A stretch of DNA of 64,000 nucleotides from Deinococcus sedimenti (lineage in GTDB: Bacteria > Deinococcota > Deinococci > Deinococcales > Deinococcaceae), in contig NZ_BMQN01000002.1 of NCBI RefSeq assembly GCF_014648135.1, positions 186,001 through 250,000 on the forward strand, read 5' to 3'. A model generated the notes under the pieces. That model was not told the DNA's origin, did not search any database, and worked only from the letters and a program-made list of their open reading frames with translations. This document shows, piece by piece, positions 20,913 through 32,433 of the stretch. The position numbers were made by a program, and so were the translations under genes. Each line of letters starts with the position of its first letter. The first letter of the stretch is position 1.

Positions 20913-22805
20913 TTACTTGTCGGCGGGAGGCGCCTCGGTGGCGCTGTCGCCGGTGCTGCCCGCCGGCGCGGCGTCAGTCTTGCCGTCGGTGGCGCCGTCC
21001 TTGGTGGGCGTGGCCGGGGCCTTGGGCGTCGCGGCGGCCACACGCTTTTCCTGTGCGGCCAGGACGTCCTTGAGCTTGTCAGTGACTTTCAGGGTCTTCA
21101 CCTGGGCGTCCAGGAACTGCTGACCTTCGGTGCCCTTCTTCTGGCTCAGGACGACCGGCTCGATCTGGTCGCGCACGTCGGCGAAGCTCTGGCTCTCGGC
21201 GGGTTTCAGGTCGGTGACGTACAGCACCGAGTAGCGGTCGCCGACCTTCACGACGTCACTCAGGCTGCCGTCGGCGGCGTCCTTGAGACTGCGGGCGGTG
21301 AACACGGCGGCGTTCAGCTCCTCGCTGAGCTTGCCGTCCCCGGCGGTCACGCTGCCGCGCTCGCTGACGGTACCGCCCGCCTTGCTGGCGGCGGCCACGA
21401 AGTCACCGCGGGTGTACGAGTTGCGGAACGCCACGGCCTTCGCCTGGTCCTTGAAGCTGGCCTCGCTGACGGTGGCGCTGGCGGGCGATTCGAACTGCGC
21501 CTTGTTCTCGGTGTAGTACGCCTGCAGGTCCGCGTCGCTGACCTTCGCGCCCCGCGCGCCGTACGCGGCGACGCCCTGCGCGATCTCCTGGCGGGTGCCG
21601 ACGAGGTTCAGTTTCAGGCGCTCCGCGATGGACGGCGCCGCGTACCCCTGGATCAGCTGCTGCATGACCTGAGGTTTCAGGATGCCGTTCACGAGCTGCG
21701 AGGCATTCTCAGCTGGCACCTGCTGCAGGAGGCTGGCGAACTGCTGGTTGTTCACGACCTGCTCCACGACCTGCGAGTACCGGATGTCCTGCCCGGCGAC
21801 GGTCGCGACGGTGGGGTCCTCGACCTTCCAGTTCAGGTCCTTGAACTCGACCTTGGCGTCCTTGCGCAGCCCCTCGACCCAGGCTTCCACCGCGGCGTTC
21901 TTCTTGCTTTCGTTCACGGCGGTCGCCACGTCACTCTTCGCTTCCGCGAAGGGTTTGGCGCTGGGCGCGAGGTACTGCTCGACCTTCACGATGTAGAACT
22001 TCCCGCCGCTTTCCACGACGTCGGTCAGGCCACCGTCCTTCAGGGCGAACGCGGCCGCGCCGACCTCGCTGGGCAGCGCCACCTGCGCGACCGGGCGGGG
22101 CGCGCCGTTCTCGATGGGGCCCAGGGCGCCGCCCCGGTCCTTGAACTCCGTGCTGTTCGCGCTGGCCAGCTGCGCGAAGTCCGCGCCACCCTGAAGCTGC
22201 TTGAGGAGGTCCTGCGCCTTGGCTTTGTCAGCCACGACGATCTGACGGCCCTGGATGCGCGGGTCGGTCTGGTACTTCTCGGCGTTCAGGTCGTAGTACG
22301 CCTGCAGTTCCGCGTCGGTCGCGGCGGGCACGGCCTTTTTCAGCTCGTCGATCTTGCGTTCGATGGCGAGGCTCTGGCGCACCTGCTTGCGGTACTCGCT
22401 GTCGGTCAGGCCCACGCCCTGCAGCGCGTCCGTCCAGGCTTTGTTGTCGGTCAGGTTGTTCTGCGCGCGGACTTCCTTGACCTTGGCGTCCACGTCGCCG
22501 CGGCTGACCTTGATGTCCTTCACGGCGTTCGACACCAGCGTCTGATCGACCTGCTGCGCGACCACGAAGGTCTTGAAATCGTCGCCCAGCACGCCGGTGT
22601 CGGTGCTGCTCAGCACGGGGTTCTGGCGCCGGGCGGCTTCCAGTTGCTCGACGGTGACGGTCGTGCCGTTCACGGTCAGGGCGGGCGTGCCGGTCTGCTT
22701 GTTGAACAGGTCACCCAGGTTCGGGGTGAACTGGTAGGCCATGCCGACCACGAGCAGCAGGGCCAGGACGCCCATCAGGACGTTCACGAGTTTCTTCTTG
22801 TTCAC
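20913..22805 (-). CDS. PpiD/SurA-type peptidyl-prolyl isomerase, membrane-anchored foldase
   Basis: 630 residues. An N-terminal anchor (KKLVNVLMGVLALLLVVGMAY, residues 4-24 in two parts) precedes a SurA_N-like helical domain (about 45-170). A parvulin domain follows (about 180-280, GGADFAQLA, GGALGPIENG), then a second, weaker copy of SurA_N plus rotamase-like sequence, and a Pro/Thr/Asp-rich tail. It should help fold exported proteins on the outer face of the membrane. Both rotamase copies are atypical, so chaperone activity may dominate. GTG 22805 is set by AAGGAG five bases upstream. Divergent from tRNA-Arg. Confidence 0.88.
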   Translation of the reverse strand: MNKKKLVNVLMGVLALLLVVGMAYQFTPNLGDLFNKQTGTPALTVNGTTVTVEQLEAARRQNPVLSSTDTGVLGDDFKTFVVAQQVDQTLVSNAVKDIKVSRGDVDAKVKEVRAQNNLTDNKAWTDALQGVGLTDSEYRKQVRQSLAIERKIDELKKAVPAATDAELQAYYDLNAEKYQTDPRIQGRQIVVADKAKAQDLLKQLQGGADFAQLASANSTEFKDRGGALGPIENGAPRPVAQVALPSEVGAAAFALKDGGLTDVVESGGKFYIVKVEQYLAPSAKPFAEAKSDVATAVNESKKNAAVEAWVEGLRKDAKVEFKDLNWKVEDPTVATVAGQDIRYSQVVEQVVNNQQFASLLQQVPAENASQLVNGILKPQVMQQLIQGYAAPSIAERLKLNLVGTRQEIAQGVAAYGARGAKVSDADLQAYYTENKAQFESPASATVSEASFKDQAKAVAFRNSYTRGDFVAAASKAGGTVSERGSVTAGDGKLSEELNAAVFTARSLKDAADGSLSDVVKVGDRYSVLYVTDLKPAESQSFADVRDQIEPVVLSQKKGTEGQQFLDAQVKTLKVTDKLKDVLAAQEKRVAAATPKAPATPTKDGATDGKTDAAPAGSTGDSATEAPPADK

Positions 22806-22834
22806 TTGATCTCCTTCATGCGAGGTGCTAGGGT
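22806..22834 (+). promoter_or_regulatory. Promoter of tRNA-Arg
   Basis: TTGATC (22806-22811) and TAGGGT (22829-22834) with a 17-base spacer, ending 11 bases before the tRNA. It overlaps the leader of the divergent foldase gene. Confidence 0.55.
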
Positions 22835-22845
22835 ACCGGAGCTCT

Positions 22846-22922
<77 letters not shown>

Positions 22923-22927
22923 CCCAC

Positions 22928-22962
22928 CGAACGCCACCCCACGGGGTGGTGTTTTGCGTTCG
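22928..22962 (+). terminator. Terminator after tRNA-Arg
   Basis: Nested inverted repeat: outer CGAACG (22928-22933) with CGTTCG (22957-22962), inner CCACCCC with GGGGTGG, and TTTT at 22952-22955 after the inner stem. The remaining sequence to 23149 holds an imperfect AT-rich AGCACG...CGTGCT pair (about 23014-23085) and no gene. Confidence 0.6.
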
Positions 22963-23149
22963 GGACGGCGATGTCCCCGGCAGTTGTCTGGAAGCGCACG
23001 CGCCGGATTCTAGCACGCTGAATTAAGCGAACGTGAAGAAATAAAAGACGTGCTGGACGCCATTTTGCCACCTCCCAGGTCCGGCGGGTCGCCGCGCGCG
23101 ACCCGGGCCCCGGGACGGACGCCGCGCCCCAGCCTGTACCCTGAAGCGC

Positions 23150-24151
23150 ATGAGTACCCACCTCCTGACCCTGCTTGAAACGCTGCCCGGCAGCTACAGC
23201 GGCCCCACCCGCCCCGAAGACGCCCCCTACGGCCTCGTGGGCGCCGGCGAGGGCCAGCTGGCCGCGCACCTCGCGCAGACGCTGGTCGCCAGCAGCCTCA
23301 CCCGCAGCGGCACGCAGTTCGTCCTGAGCAGCCCCGACGCCGCCGCCCTGGCCACCGACTACGCCGACCTCGCCAGCGTCGCCGGAGCGCAGGTGCGCCG
23401 CGTCGCCACCGGCGGCACCCCCGAGGAGATCGACACCCTCGTCCCCGGCGGGCCGCTCGCCACGTACCACTTCGCGCAGTACGTCGCCCACGCCACCGGG
23501 CACAGCGAGGACGCCCAGGCCGCCGACACCCTGATCGCGGACCTCGCCGCCCGCTGCGCCCCGCACGTCACGGAGAACAACCCCGCCCGGGACCTCGCCT
23601 GGAGCCTGTGGGGCCGCCTCCCGCTGCTGCTCGCCGCGCCCGACGCGGACGCCCTGCCGCACGCGTGGCAGCAACTGCTGGCCCGCACCGGCAAGACCCT
23701 CAGCGTCCCCCTGATCGGCGACCCCCTGCCCCTCGTGACCGGCGCGTTCGAGGCGCAGCACGAGAAGGGCGACGCCAAGGTCGCCGTGATCCTCGGTGAC
23801 GCCGACGACACCCTCCTGCTCGCGCGCGAGGTCCTGGAATCCCGCATCGACGAGATCATCCACGTGCCCTACCCGGACGGCGCGGTCGGGTACCCGGCGC
23901 AGCTGGCCCTGTGGTACTTCGGCGCGTGGGTCGCCGCGTACCTCGCTGAGCGCTACGGCGCGTCCGCCGCCGACCAGCCCGTCCTGGGCCGCGCGCAGGG
24001 CGTCATGAGCGGCGAGGACCGCGAACAGGCCCGCCTCGCCGCGCCCCGCGACGACCTGCGCCGCACGAACGTCGTCAAGGACTGGGCCGACGACCAGGAC
24101 GTCGCCGACGTGGAACTCGACGAGGACGAGGACGACCGCGACGAGGAGTGA
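23150..24151 (+). CDS. SIS-domain protein, phosphoglucose/phosphomannose isomerase-like
   Basis: 333 residues whose two alpha/beta halves match the bifunctional phosphoglucose/phosphomannose isomerase family (SIS fold; GAGEGQLAAHLAQTLV as the first sugar-phosphate loop). The active-site signature is not clear enough to claim catalysis. The C-terminal 25 residues are strongly acidic (DVADVELDEDEDD), an unusual tail. ATG 23150 is set by TACCCT (23137-23142), seven bases before. It converges on homoserine dehydrogenase with a long hairpin between. Could be an isomerase or a sugar-phosphate sensor. Confidence 0.7.
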   Translation: MSTHLLTLLETLPGSYSGPTRPEDAPYGLVGAGEGQLAAHLAQTLVASSLTRSGTQFVLSSPDAAALATDYADLASVAGAQVRRVATGGTPEEIDTLVPGGPLATYHFAQYVAHATGHSEDAQAADTLIADLAARCAPHVTENNPARDLAWSLWGRLPLLLAAPDADALPHAWQQLLARTGKTLSVPLIGDPLPLVTGAFEAQHEKGDAKVAVILGDADDTLLLAREVLESRIDEIIHVPYPDGAVGYPAQLALWYFGAWVAAYLAERYGASAADQPVLGRAQGVMSGEDREQARLAAPRDDLRRTNVVKDWADDQDVADVELDEDEDDRDEE

Positions 24152-24298
24152 ATGGGGGAGTGGGGAGTGAGTGGGTCGGGCGCCTGACCCGCCCACGCTG
24201 AAGCCACCAGACAGCAGAAGCAGGGAGCGTCGGCACGGGCCTTCGCTCCCTGCTTCTGCTGTTCCCACGTCCCACTGCCCACTCCCCACAACCCAGAA
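24152..24298. repeat. Long nested inverted repeat between convergent genes
   Basis: The inner stem is a perfect 19 bp, ACAGCAGAAGCAGGGAGCG with its complement CGCTCCCTGCTTCTGCTGT, around a 14-base loop. The outer arms are G-rich GGGGAGTGGGGAGTG (from about 24156) and C-rich CCCACTGCCCACTCCCC (to about 24289), imperfectly complementary. It should terminate or stabilise transcripts from both sides; its outer arms resemble those after trpS. Confidence 0.65.
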
Positions 24299-24299
24299 T

Positions 24300-25262
24300 T
24301 CAGTGCAGCGGCACGTGCCCGGGGAAGCCGATCACCCAGTCGAGCAGGTCGCCGACCATGGCGCTCGCGGTGACCATGCCGCCCGCGCCGCCCCCGGCGA
24401 AGATCAGGGTGCCGCATTCCTCGCCCTCGTACACCATGGCGTTGCGGCTGGCTCCGGCGTTGCACAGCGGGTGGTCCTCGGGGAGGGACTGCGGGGAGAC
24501 GCGGGCCTGCCACTCGCCGCCGCCGCTTTCGAGTTCCGCCACGAGTTTGATGCGTTCGCCGCGCGCGCGGGCCCCCTGCACGTCCTCGAGGGTCAGGTGC
24601 TCGATGCCCTGCACCTGCACGCGGCCATACGGGAAGTTCCCGTCCGCGCAGAAGCGCGCCAGGACCGTCAGCTTGTGCGCCGTGTCGAAGCCGCCGACAT
24701 CCAGGGTGGGCGGGTCCTCGGCGTACCCGAGCGCCTGCGCTTCGGCGAGGGCCTGCGCGTACTCCTTGCCCTGTTCCATCTGCGTGATGATGTACAGGCA
24801 CGTGCCGTTCAGCACCGCCTGGAGGCGCTGGAAGGTGCTGGCGCGCAGCACGGTGCTCATCGGGCCGATCACGGGCGTCCCGGCCATCACGGACGCCTCG
24901 TAGTACAGCTTGCCGTCCAGCGCGTAGTCGCGCAGCTCGTCCCATTTCTCGGCCAGCAGCGCCTTGTTCGCCGTGATCACCGGGCGGCCCGAGCGCAGGT
25001 ACGGGCGCAGCAGGTCCATGGGGCGCTCCACGCCCCCCATCGCCTCGATCACCACGCCGCACTCCTGCAGGAACCCCGGGTCGGTCGTCAGGGGCGTGCC
25101 GGGCGGGCAGGCGCGCGGACGGGACATGTCGCGCACCAGCACGCCCGCCACCTCGATCCGCACGCCCAGATCGGCGAAGATCGCCTCGCGTTTCTGGATC
25201 AGGTTCAGGACGTCCTGCCCCACGGTCCCACAGCCCAGCACGCCGACGGTCACGGTTCTCAT
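24300..25262 (-). CDS. hom: Homoserine dehydrogenase
   Basis: Reduces aspartate semialdehyde to homoserine with NAD(P)H, the branch point to threonine and methionine. 320 residues: NAD(P) loop [13 protein letters not shown] (residues 5-17), the catalytic-domain Lys/Asp region in GVVIEAMGG and NKALLA, and the family's C-terminal [16 protein letters not shown]. The C-terminal ACT regulatory domain of larger enzymes is absent, so Thr feedback through that domain is not expected. ATG 25262 follows TACAGT (25270-25275, minus strand) by seven bases. No thrC or thrB nearby. Confidence 0.93.
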   Translation of the reverse strand: MRTVTVGVLGCGTVGQDVLNLIQKREAIFADLGVRIEVAGVLVRDMSRPRACPPGTPLTTDPGFLQECGVVIEAMGGVERPMDLLRPYLRSGRPVITANKALLAEKWDELRDYALDGKLYYEASVMAGTPVIGPMSTVLRASTFQRLQAVLNGTCLYIITQMEQGKEYAQALAEAQALGYAEDPPTLDVGGFDTAHKLTVLARFCADGNFPYGRVQVQGIEHLTLEDVQGARARGERIKLVAELESGGGEWQARVSPQSLPEDHPLCNAGASRNAMVYEGEECGTLIFAGGGAGGMVTASAMVGDLLDWVIGFPGHVPLH

Positions 25263-25369
25263 GCGCCCGACTGTAGCGCCCCCGCCCCCCACCCCCGGAC
25301 CCCTGGATTAGACGCATTCCCGGCGGGAGAGAGGCTGCCGGGTGTCAGGCTGGAGCGGGCAGACACCTG

Positions 25370-25503
25370 ATGCGGACTCCGGTTGAAAGGTTTGCAAAAA
25401 CGTTCAACCCGAGCGGAGTGAGTAGGAGAGTAACGGGTTCCGGGCGTGGAGTTGGCAACCCGGTGTCCTTCCGGGTTGTGAACGAAACAGACGGAATCCT
25501 TAT
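25370..25503. repeat. Dispersed repeat family 2, copy 2
   Basis: 134 bp with ends ATGCGGACTCCGGTTG (25370-25385) and CAGACGGAATCCTTAT (25488-25503), inverted relative to each other. It matches copy 1 (13161-13295) over its full length in opposite orientation. It occupies most of the 527-base space between hom and prfA; the rest holds a leader ORF and a hairpin. Confidence 0.75.
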
Positions 25504-25572
25504 GACACCCGGCAGGCCCACTGTGAGGCGCGCGTCAGGGGAACGTTTCCGCAGCCGCTCGCGGGGGGGCGC

Positions 25573-25659
25573 TAGACTGCACTCATGATTCCCGTGTCCA
25601 CCCTGTCTGCCGCCAGCCGTCCGCCGTGCCCAGCACGCGGGCGCTCCCCCGCCACGTGA
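25573..25659 (+). promoter_or_regulatory. Leaderless promoter and 24-codon leader ORF upstream of prfA
   Basis: TAGACT (25573-25578) ends six bases before an ATG at 25585 that opens a 24-residue frame ending in TGA at 25657-25659. The frame differs from prfA. A 9-bp hairpin, CGCACCGGG (25692-25700) with CCCGGTGCG (25718-25726), separates it from prfA. This is probably the prfA promoter, so the mRNA would begin with this small ORF. Whether it is translated is unknown. Confidence 0.5.
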
Positions 25660-25789
25660 GCCGCCCACCGTCTGCTGCCCAGGCCCGCCCCCGCACCGGG
25701 GTCCGACCTGACCCGCGCCCGGTGCGCGGCCCGGCCCGGCTCACTCCGCTCGGCCAGCGCGCGGCGCGCCGCATCCTGGCGGGCAACGC

Positions 25790-26870
<1,081 letters not shown>

Positions 26871-26884
<14 letters not shown>

Positions 26885-27365
26885 CCTGCTCGTCGCCGCC
26901 GGGATCCTCCGCGACCGCTTCGGCCGCGTGCTGCTCGTCGGGAACGACTGGCAGGGCCACGGCCGCGTCCGCCACACCCTGCCGGGCGGCGTCGTCGAAC
27001 CCGGCGAGACCCTCCCCGAGGCGCTGTACCGCGAGATCTACGAGGAAACCGGCCTGAAACTGACGGGCATCAAGCACATGGCGTACACGGTGCACATCGA
27101 GGACGAACGCCGCGGGGAACGCGCCATCGCCGTGGCGTTCGAGGCCACCTGGGACGGCCTCCTGAACCCCGCCGACCCCGATGGGTTCATCGTCGAGGCG
27201 CGCTTCTGCACCGTCGAGGAAGCCCTGCAGAAAATCGAGGCGCCCCCCATGCGCGAACCCCTCAGCGACTACCTGCTGACCGGCGAGCCCGGCCGCTTCT
27301 ACGCCTTCAAAGGCTGGGACGGTCGCGGCGGCCTGCGCATCCCCGCGCTGAAACCCCGCACCTGA
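26871..27365 (+). CDS. Nudix hydrolase
   Basis: 164 residues with a complete Nudix box, [24 protein letters not shown] read as G-x5-E-x7-REU-x-EE-x-GU starting at about residue 39; given here in parts as GGVVEPGE and REIYEETGL. It cleaves a nucleoside diphosphate linked to some moiety; the substrate cannot be read from sequence. It overlaps the prfA end by 14 bases. Deinococcus genomes are known for many Nudix paralogues, and this is one of two in the window. A strong hairpin (27377-27414) follows. Confidence 0.9.
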
Positions 27366-27376
27366 CGCGATGCAGC

Positions 27377-27414
27377 AGCGGCCCCGGACCTGAGCTGGTG
27401 GGTCCGGGGCCGCT
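27377..27414. terminator. Bidirectional hairpin between convergent genes
   Basis: AGCGGCCCCGGACC (27377-27390) and its perfect complement (27401-27414) form a 14-bp stem with a ten-base loop between the Nudix gene and the DUF2339 gene. Confidence 0.7.
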
Positions 27415-27419
27415 GGGCT

Positions 27420-30275
27420 TCAGGCGGCGGGGACCGTGTCCCCGGATGGCACGACCGGCTGCGGCACACGCAGAGCGCCGCTGTCCTCCTCCCGGCCGTC
27501 CTGCCCGACCGTGGCGTCCGGGCGGGGCGCCCGCACGGCCAGCAGTAGCAGTGCCAGTCCAGTCACGAGCACCGCGAGGCCCGACGCGACGCGCGGCAGG
27601 TCATACAGGGGGGCGTCGAGCAGCGCGGCCTTCACGCCCGCCGCCGCGCCGATCCCGACGCCCATGTCCCACAGAGGACGCGCCCCACCCCGGCCCACGC
27701 CCCCCCAGCGCCACGCGCCCAGCGCGACCAGCACCCCGGTGATCAGCGCGCCCACGCTGCCCAGCGTCCCCAGCGGACCATCCAGCATGACGGCCAGTCG
27801 GGGCGCCAGCGCCAGCCACAGCGTGCTGACCGCCAGCGCCAGTCCGCCCGCGATCAGCGGCGCGCGCCAGATGCGCGCAGGCATGGGCGGAAGGGACGCG
27901 CCTTGCGGCGTCCAGCGGGTCCACAGGCGGCGACCGGTCGGGGTGTGCAGCAGCGCCCACGCGCCCAGCAGCGCCAGCGCCGTGAACGGCAGCGCCCACC
28001 GGTCGGCGGTGCCGTCCGCCTGCATCGCCCGCCAGGGGGACGCGGCGCGGGTCAGGACCTCGCTCGCCAGGTTCAGGGAGACGAACCCCGCGCCCACCAG
28101 CAGAGCGGCCGTCGACACGACATCCGCGCGCCGCAGCGCCAGGCGGTGCCCGACGAGCGCGAGGGCCGCCGCAGCCAGCCCCACGCTCGAAGCCCGGTCG
28201 ATGCCGGTCCAGACGCCCAGCGCGGCGAGCAGGGCCGCCACCGCGAGACAGGCGGCAAACTGCGACGCCGGAGCGCCCGGCAGCGCCGGGAACGACGCCG
28301 CCGGTGCCAGTGCGTCCGCACCGCCCACCCCCTGAGGCGTCGTGCGCCGCGCCGCCGTCCGCGCAGGGGCATCCACCCGCGACGCCAGCAGCGCCAGCAC
28401 GCTGCCCAGCAGGGCCAGCAGCAGCGCCGTCAGGCTGACCGGAACGGCAGGCAGCGCACGGAACACTCCCCACACCGCCAGGAGGATCGACGCCCCGGTG
28501 ACCGCCACCTGCGCGCCCGCCCGCAGTGGCTCCAGCGGCGCGCCCGCCCGCCGCAGGGTCCCCTCGGTCCACAGCGCCGCGCCGAACAGCAGGGCCACGC
28601 CCGCCGCCTCCAGCAGGCCGCCCAGTCCGAACACGGTGGCCGCGATGCCCAGCGCCACGGAGTGCGCCTGCGCTTCCGGTCGCCAGCCCCGCCGGGCCAC
28701 GCGGGCCGCCGCGACCCACGCGACCAGCAGCGCCGCCGCCGTGCCCCACACCAGCGTCGGCGCGGCCCCACTTCTCAACGTCAGGGTCACGGCGACCAGA
28801 GCACTCACGCCAGTCAGGACCCCGCCGAGACGCACCCAGGTGCGGCTGCGGGCCGCGAGGCCCACCCTGGTCAGCGCGACCCCCAGCCCCAGGTACGCCA
28901 GCGGGCGACTGCGGGCCCCCAGCAGGCCCAGCACCGCCGAACCCAGCAGCGCGGCCGTCCCTGCCGTCGCGCCGCCCGCCACGGCGCCCGCCAGCGCCGC
29001 GCCCGGCGTGCGGCCCACTGCCGCCTCGCGCAGCTGCGTGCGCCACCCCCAGGCACTCAGGGCCGCGCCCCCCACCGCGAGCAGCAGCAGGGCCACCAGC
29101 GAACCGCCCTGCGACAGCCGAACCCCCACGCCCAGCGCACCCGCCGCCGCCAGCAGGGGCGCGGCCGCCGCCATGGCGGCAGCCACGCCCAGCTCCAGGT
29201 ACCCGGGCCGGTCATCCGGTCCCGCCCGGGGCGGCAGGGCCACGGCGCCGCGCAGCAGGACCGCCGCCGTCCCACAGGTCAGCAGCGTGCCCGACACCCA
29301 CGCCCACACGCCCCACCCCGTCAGGTGCAGCGCCGTCAGCGCGCCCGGCACCGGGCCGCTGAGCGGGTCCGGGACGTGCCCCAGCGCCGCCAGCAGGTGC
29401 CCGGCGGGCAGCGCGGCGGCGACCAGCACGGTCAGCATCAGACTCGACTCGCGCGGCAACCCGGCGGGAGCGTCCGCGCCCGTCAGGGTGTCCTCGCTAC
29501 GCAGGGCGCGCAGCAGCGCCGGGACGGCCAGCGCGGGAATCAATCCCGTGACACCCATCACCAGCGGCGACCAGACGCCCAGGTCGTCGCCCAGCATCCA
29601 GCTCGACACGGCCGCCCCCGCCCCGGCCATCGCGGCCAGCAGCGGCTCACCGGCCCGCAGGCTCCGCCCCGCCATCAGCGCCGACAGGACCAGCAGGCCC
29701 GCCATGACCACCCCCGGCCCCCAGAGCCCCAGGTGCTGTGCCAGTCCGCCCAGCCCCAGCGCGCCCGACGCGTACGCCAGGCCGCGCAGCGCGCCCGCCA
29801 CCGGCTGCGGCACGCCCCGCGCCGTCCACCACAGCAGCGCCGCGAACGCGTACACCGCCACCAGCGTCGTCCAGCCCGGCAGGGACAGCGCCCGCAGCGT
29901 CCACGCCAGCCCCCCGATGACCAGCCCGCCGCCGATCACGCTCATGCGCGCCCGGCTGAACTCCGGTGCGCCCAGGTCCAGGTCCGGCATCCAGCGGCGC
30001 CGCACCGGCTGCGGCGGCGGCTCGTCCGGCCAGGCGGGGGGGACCACCACGGCTGCTGGTGCCGCGGCGCCTAGGCCCACCCGTTCCGGCTCGACGGCCG
30101 GTTCAGCCGCGGCCGGTGCGGCAGCCGGAAGGCGCGGCGGCGCAGCGGAGGGCGCGGAGCGGGTCAGGGCGTCCACCTGGCGACGCACGTCATTCAACCT
30201 GCGTTCCAGACGGACGCTGCGCACGATCAGGACGACCAGCAGACCCACGAGCAGCAGCTCGGTGATGGGGGACAT
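27420..30275 (-). CDS. DUF2339 polytopic membrane protein
   Basis: 951 residues. One N-terminal helix (about 3-18) is followed by a short coiled coil (RLERRLNDVRRQVDALTR), a Pro/Ala-rich linker to about residue 105, and then more than twenty hydrophobic segments to the end. This matches DUF2339 proteins, large multi-pass proteins of unknown function. ATG 30275 has TATGCT (30282-30287, minus strand) six bases upstream. Monocistronic, downstream of the two-component genes on the same strand. The opposite strand shows huge open frames here, which are GC artefacts. Confidence 0.85.
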   Translation of the reverse strand: MSPITELLLVGLLVVLIVRSVRLERRLNDVRRQVDALTRSAPSAAPPRLPAAAPAAAEPAVEPERVGLGAAAPAAVVVPPAWPDEPPPQPVRRRWMPDLDLGAPEFSRARMSVIGGGLVIGGLAWTLRALSLPGWTTLVAVYAFAALLWWTARGVPQPVAGALRGLAYASGALGLGGLAQHLGLWGPGVVMAGLLVLSALMAGRSLRAGEPLLAAMAGAGAAVSSWMLGDDLGVWSPLVMGVTGLIPALAVPALLRALRSEDTLTGADAPAGLPRESSLMLTVLVAAALPAGHLLAALGHVPDPLSGPVPGALTALHLTGWGVWAWVSGTLLTCGTAAVLLRGAVALPPRAGPDDRPGYLELGVAAAMAAAAPLLAAAGALGVGVRLSQGGSLVALLLLAVGGAALSAWGWRTQLREAAVGRTPGAALAGAVAGGATAGTAALLGSAVLGLLGARSRPLAYLGLGVALTRVGLAARSRTWVRLGGVLTGVSALVAVTLTLRSGAAPTLVWGTAAALLVAWVAAARVARRGWRPEAQAHSVALGIAATVFGLGGLLEAAGVALLFGAALWTEGTLRRAGAPLEPLRAGAQVAVTGASILLAVWGVFRALPAVPVSLTALLLALLGSVLALLASRVDAPARTAARRTTPQGVGGADALAPAASFPALPGAPASQFAACLAVAALLAALGVWTGIDRASSVGLAAAALALVGHRLALRRADVVSTAALLVGAGFVSLNLASEVLTRAASPWRAMQADGTADRWALPFTALALLGAWALLHTPTGRRLWTRWTPQGASLPPMPARIWRAPLIAGGLALAVSTLWLALAPRLAVMLDGPLGTLGSVGALITGVLVALGAWRWGGVGRGGARPLWDMGVGIGAAAGVKAALLDAPLYDLPRVASGLAVLVTGLALLLLAVRAPRPDATVGQDGREEDSGALRVPQPVVPSGDTVPAA

Positions 30276-30332
30276 GCCCGCAGCATAAGCGAGCGCCGCA
30301 CCAAACCCGGCCGCAGGTGACCACCGCTCTGG

Positions 30333-31645
30333 TCAGCCCAGGGGGCCCGGCAGCGTCACCGTGAAGTGCGCGCCGCCCAGCCCCCTGGACGCCGCCAGGG
30401 CCGCCTGCCCCCCGTGCGCGGCGGCCAGGGCGCGCACGATGGCGAGGCCCAGGCCGCTGCCGCCCGTGTCGCGGGAGCGGCTGGCGTCCAGGCGGGTGAA
30501 GCGCGTGAAGACCGCCTCGCGGCTGCCCTCGGGGATGCCGGGACCGTCGTCCTCGACGTGCAGAATGACGTGCTCGCCGCGCGTCTCCACGCGGACCAGC
30601 ACGCGACTGCGGGCGTGCCGCAGGGCGTTGTCCACGAGGTTCGTGGTGATCTGCCGCACGCGGTCCCGGTCGGCCAGCGTGGGCGCGGCGTCTGCCTGCA
30701 CGCCCAGCGTCAGGCCCAGGGCGGCGGCGCGGTCCTGCAGGGCCTGCACGACCTCCTGCCCCAGCGCGCCCAGGTCCAGCGGGCGCGGGTCCAGCGCCAG
30801 ACGCCCGGCGTCCGCCAGCGTCAGGGTGCGCAGGTCCCCGACCAGTCGCGTCAGCAGCTGCGTCTGCGTGCTCAGCAGCGCGATCTGCTCGGTGTTCAGT
30901 GGGTACACGCCGTCCTCCAGCGCGTCCAGGCGCGCCTGGATCACGGCGATCGGCGTGCGCAGTTCGTGTGCGATGTCCGCGACTGCCTGCTGCCGCTCGC
31001 GTTCCAGCGCCTGCAGGTTCTCGGCCATGTCGTTGAACGAGTGCGCCAGCGCCGCGATCTCCCGCTCGCCGCCCAGGACAGGCGCACGGGCACTCAGGTC
31101 CCCGCCGGCCAGCCGCGCCGCCGCGCCCGACACCGCCGAGACGGGGCGCGCCACGCGGCGCGAGATCAGGAACGCCAGCAGCGCCGACACGGCCGCCGCC
31201 ACCAGTCCCACCTGCAGCAGACTGCTCTGCACGTCCCGCAGGAAATCCTGCGCGCGGCTGCGGGGCGGCGGTTTGCCGTCATTGACCCACAGGTTCCGGG
31301 GGCGCTTCCCGGCCTTGATGACCGCGTCGTTGCCGCTGCCCTGCCGGATCGTTCCGCCCACGTCGGGGCTGCTCTCGAACGGTTCGAGGTACGGGTCCGC
31401 CGCCGACCCGGTCCGCACGACGGGCAGCGGCGGCGTAGGCGTGATCACCTCGCCGCGCAGGGTTGCCGCCTGCTGCTCGCGGATCATCTCGCGCACGCCG
31501 CTCGGCAGCCGCTCGAATTCGCGTTTGACGACCAGATTCGAGAAGTAGAACGTGCTGCCCACCGCCACACCCACCACCAGCAGCATCGCCAGCAGCAGCG
31601 TCACCGCCAGCGGCTGCGTGCGCTGCGGTTTTCCGGCGGGCGGCG

Positions 31646-31649
<4 letters not shown>
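30333..31649 (-). CDS. Sensor histidine kinase
   Basis: 438 residues: membrane segment 1 (about 13-38), a periplasmic loop of about 100 residues, membrane segment 2 (about 143-163), HAMP, a dimerisation helix with the phospho-acceptor H228 in VADIAHELRTPI, then the ATP-binding domain with N box (TTNLVDNALRHA), G1 (DDGPGIPEG) and G2 (GGSGLGLAIV). Its ATG overlaps the stop of the response regulator by four bases. The divergent efflux operon is the obvious target, with the LTxxQ protein at its end as a possible periplasmic modulator. The signal is unknown. Confidence 0.94.
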
Positions 31650-32329
<680 letters not shown>

Positions 32330-32433
32330 GCCATGAGCGTACGTGAACTCCGTGAAGGACGCGCGAAGACCCCGCAGGTCCCGGCGCGCCGCTGTCACTG
32401 GGCACAAACCCCTACCGGCGGCCTGCCCGGCCC

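Noticed and set aside
25585..25659. RF1 autoregulatory frameshift leader
   Set aside because: Autoregulation by RF1 would need a UAG/UAA signal; the short ORF ends in UGA and its frame does not lead into prfA.
27903..30074. A 723-residue plus-strand frame (and neighbours) opposite DUF2339
   Set aside because: Gln/Arg/Pro-rich low-complexity translation, an antisense shadow of a membrane protein.
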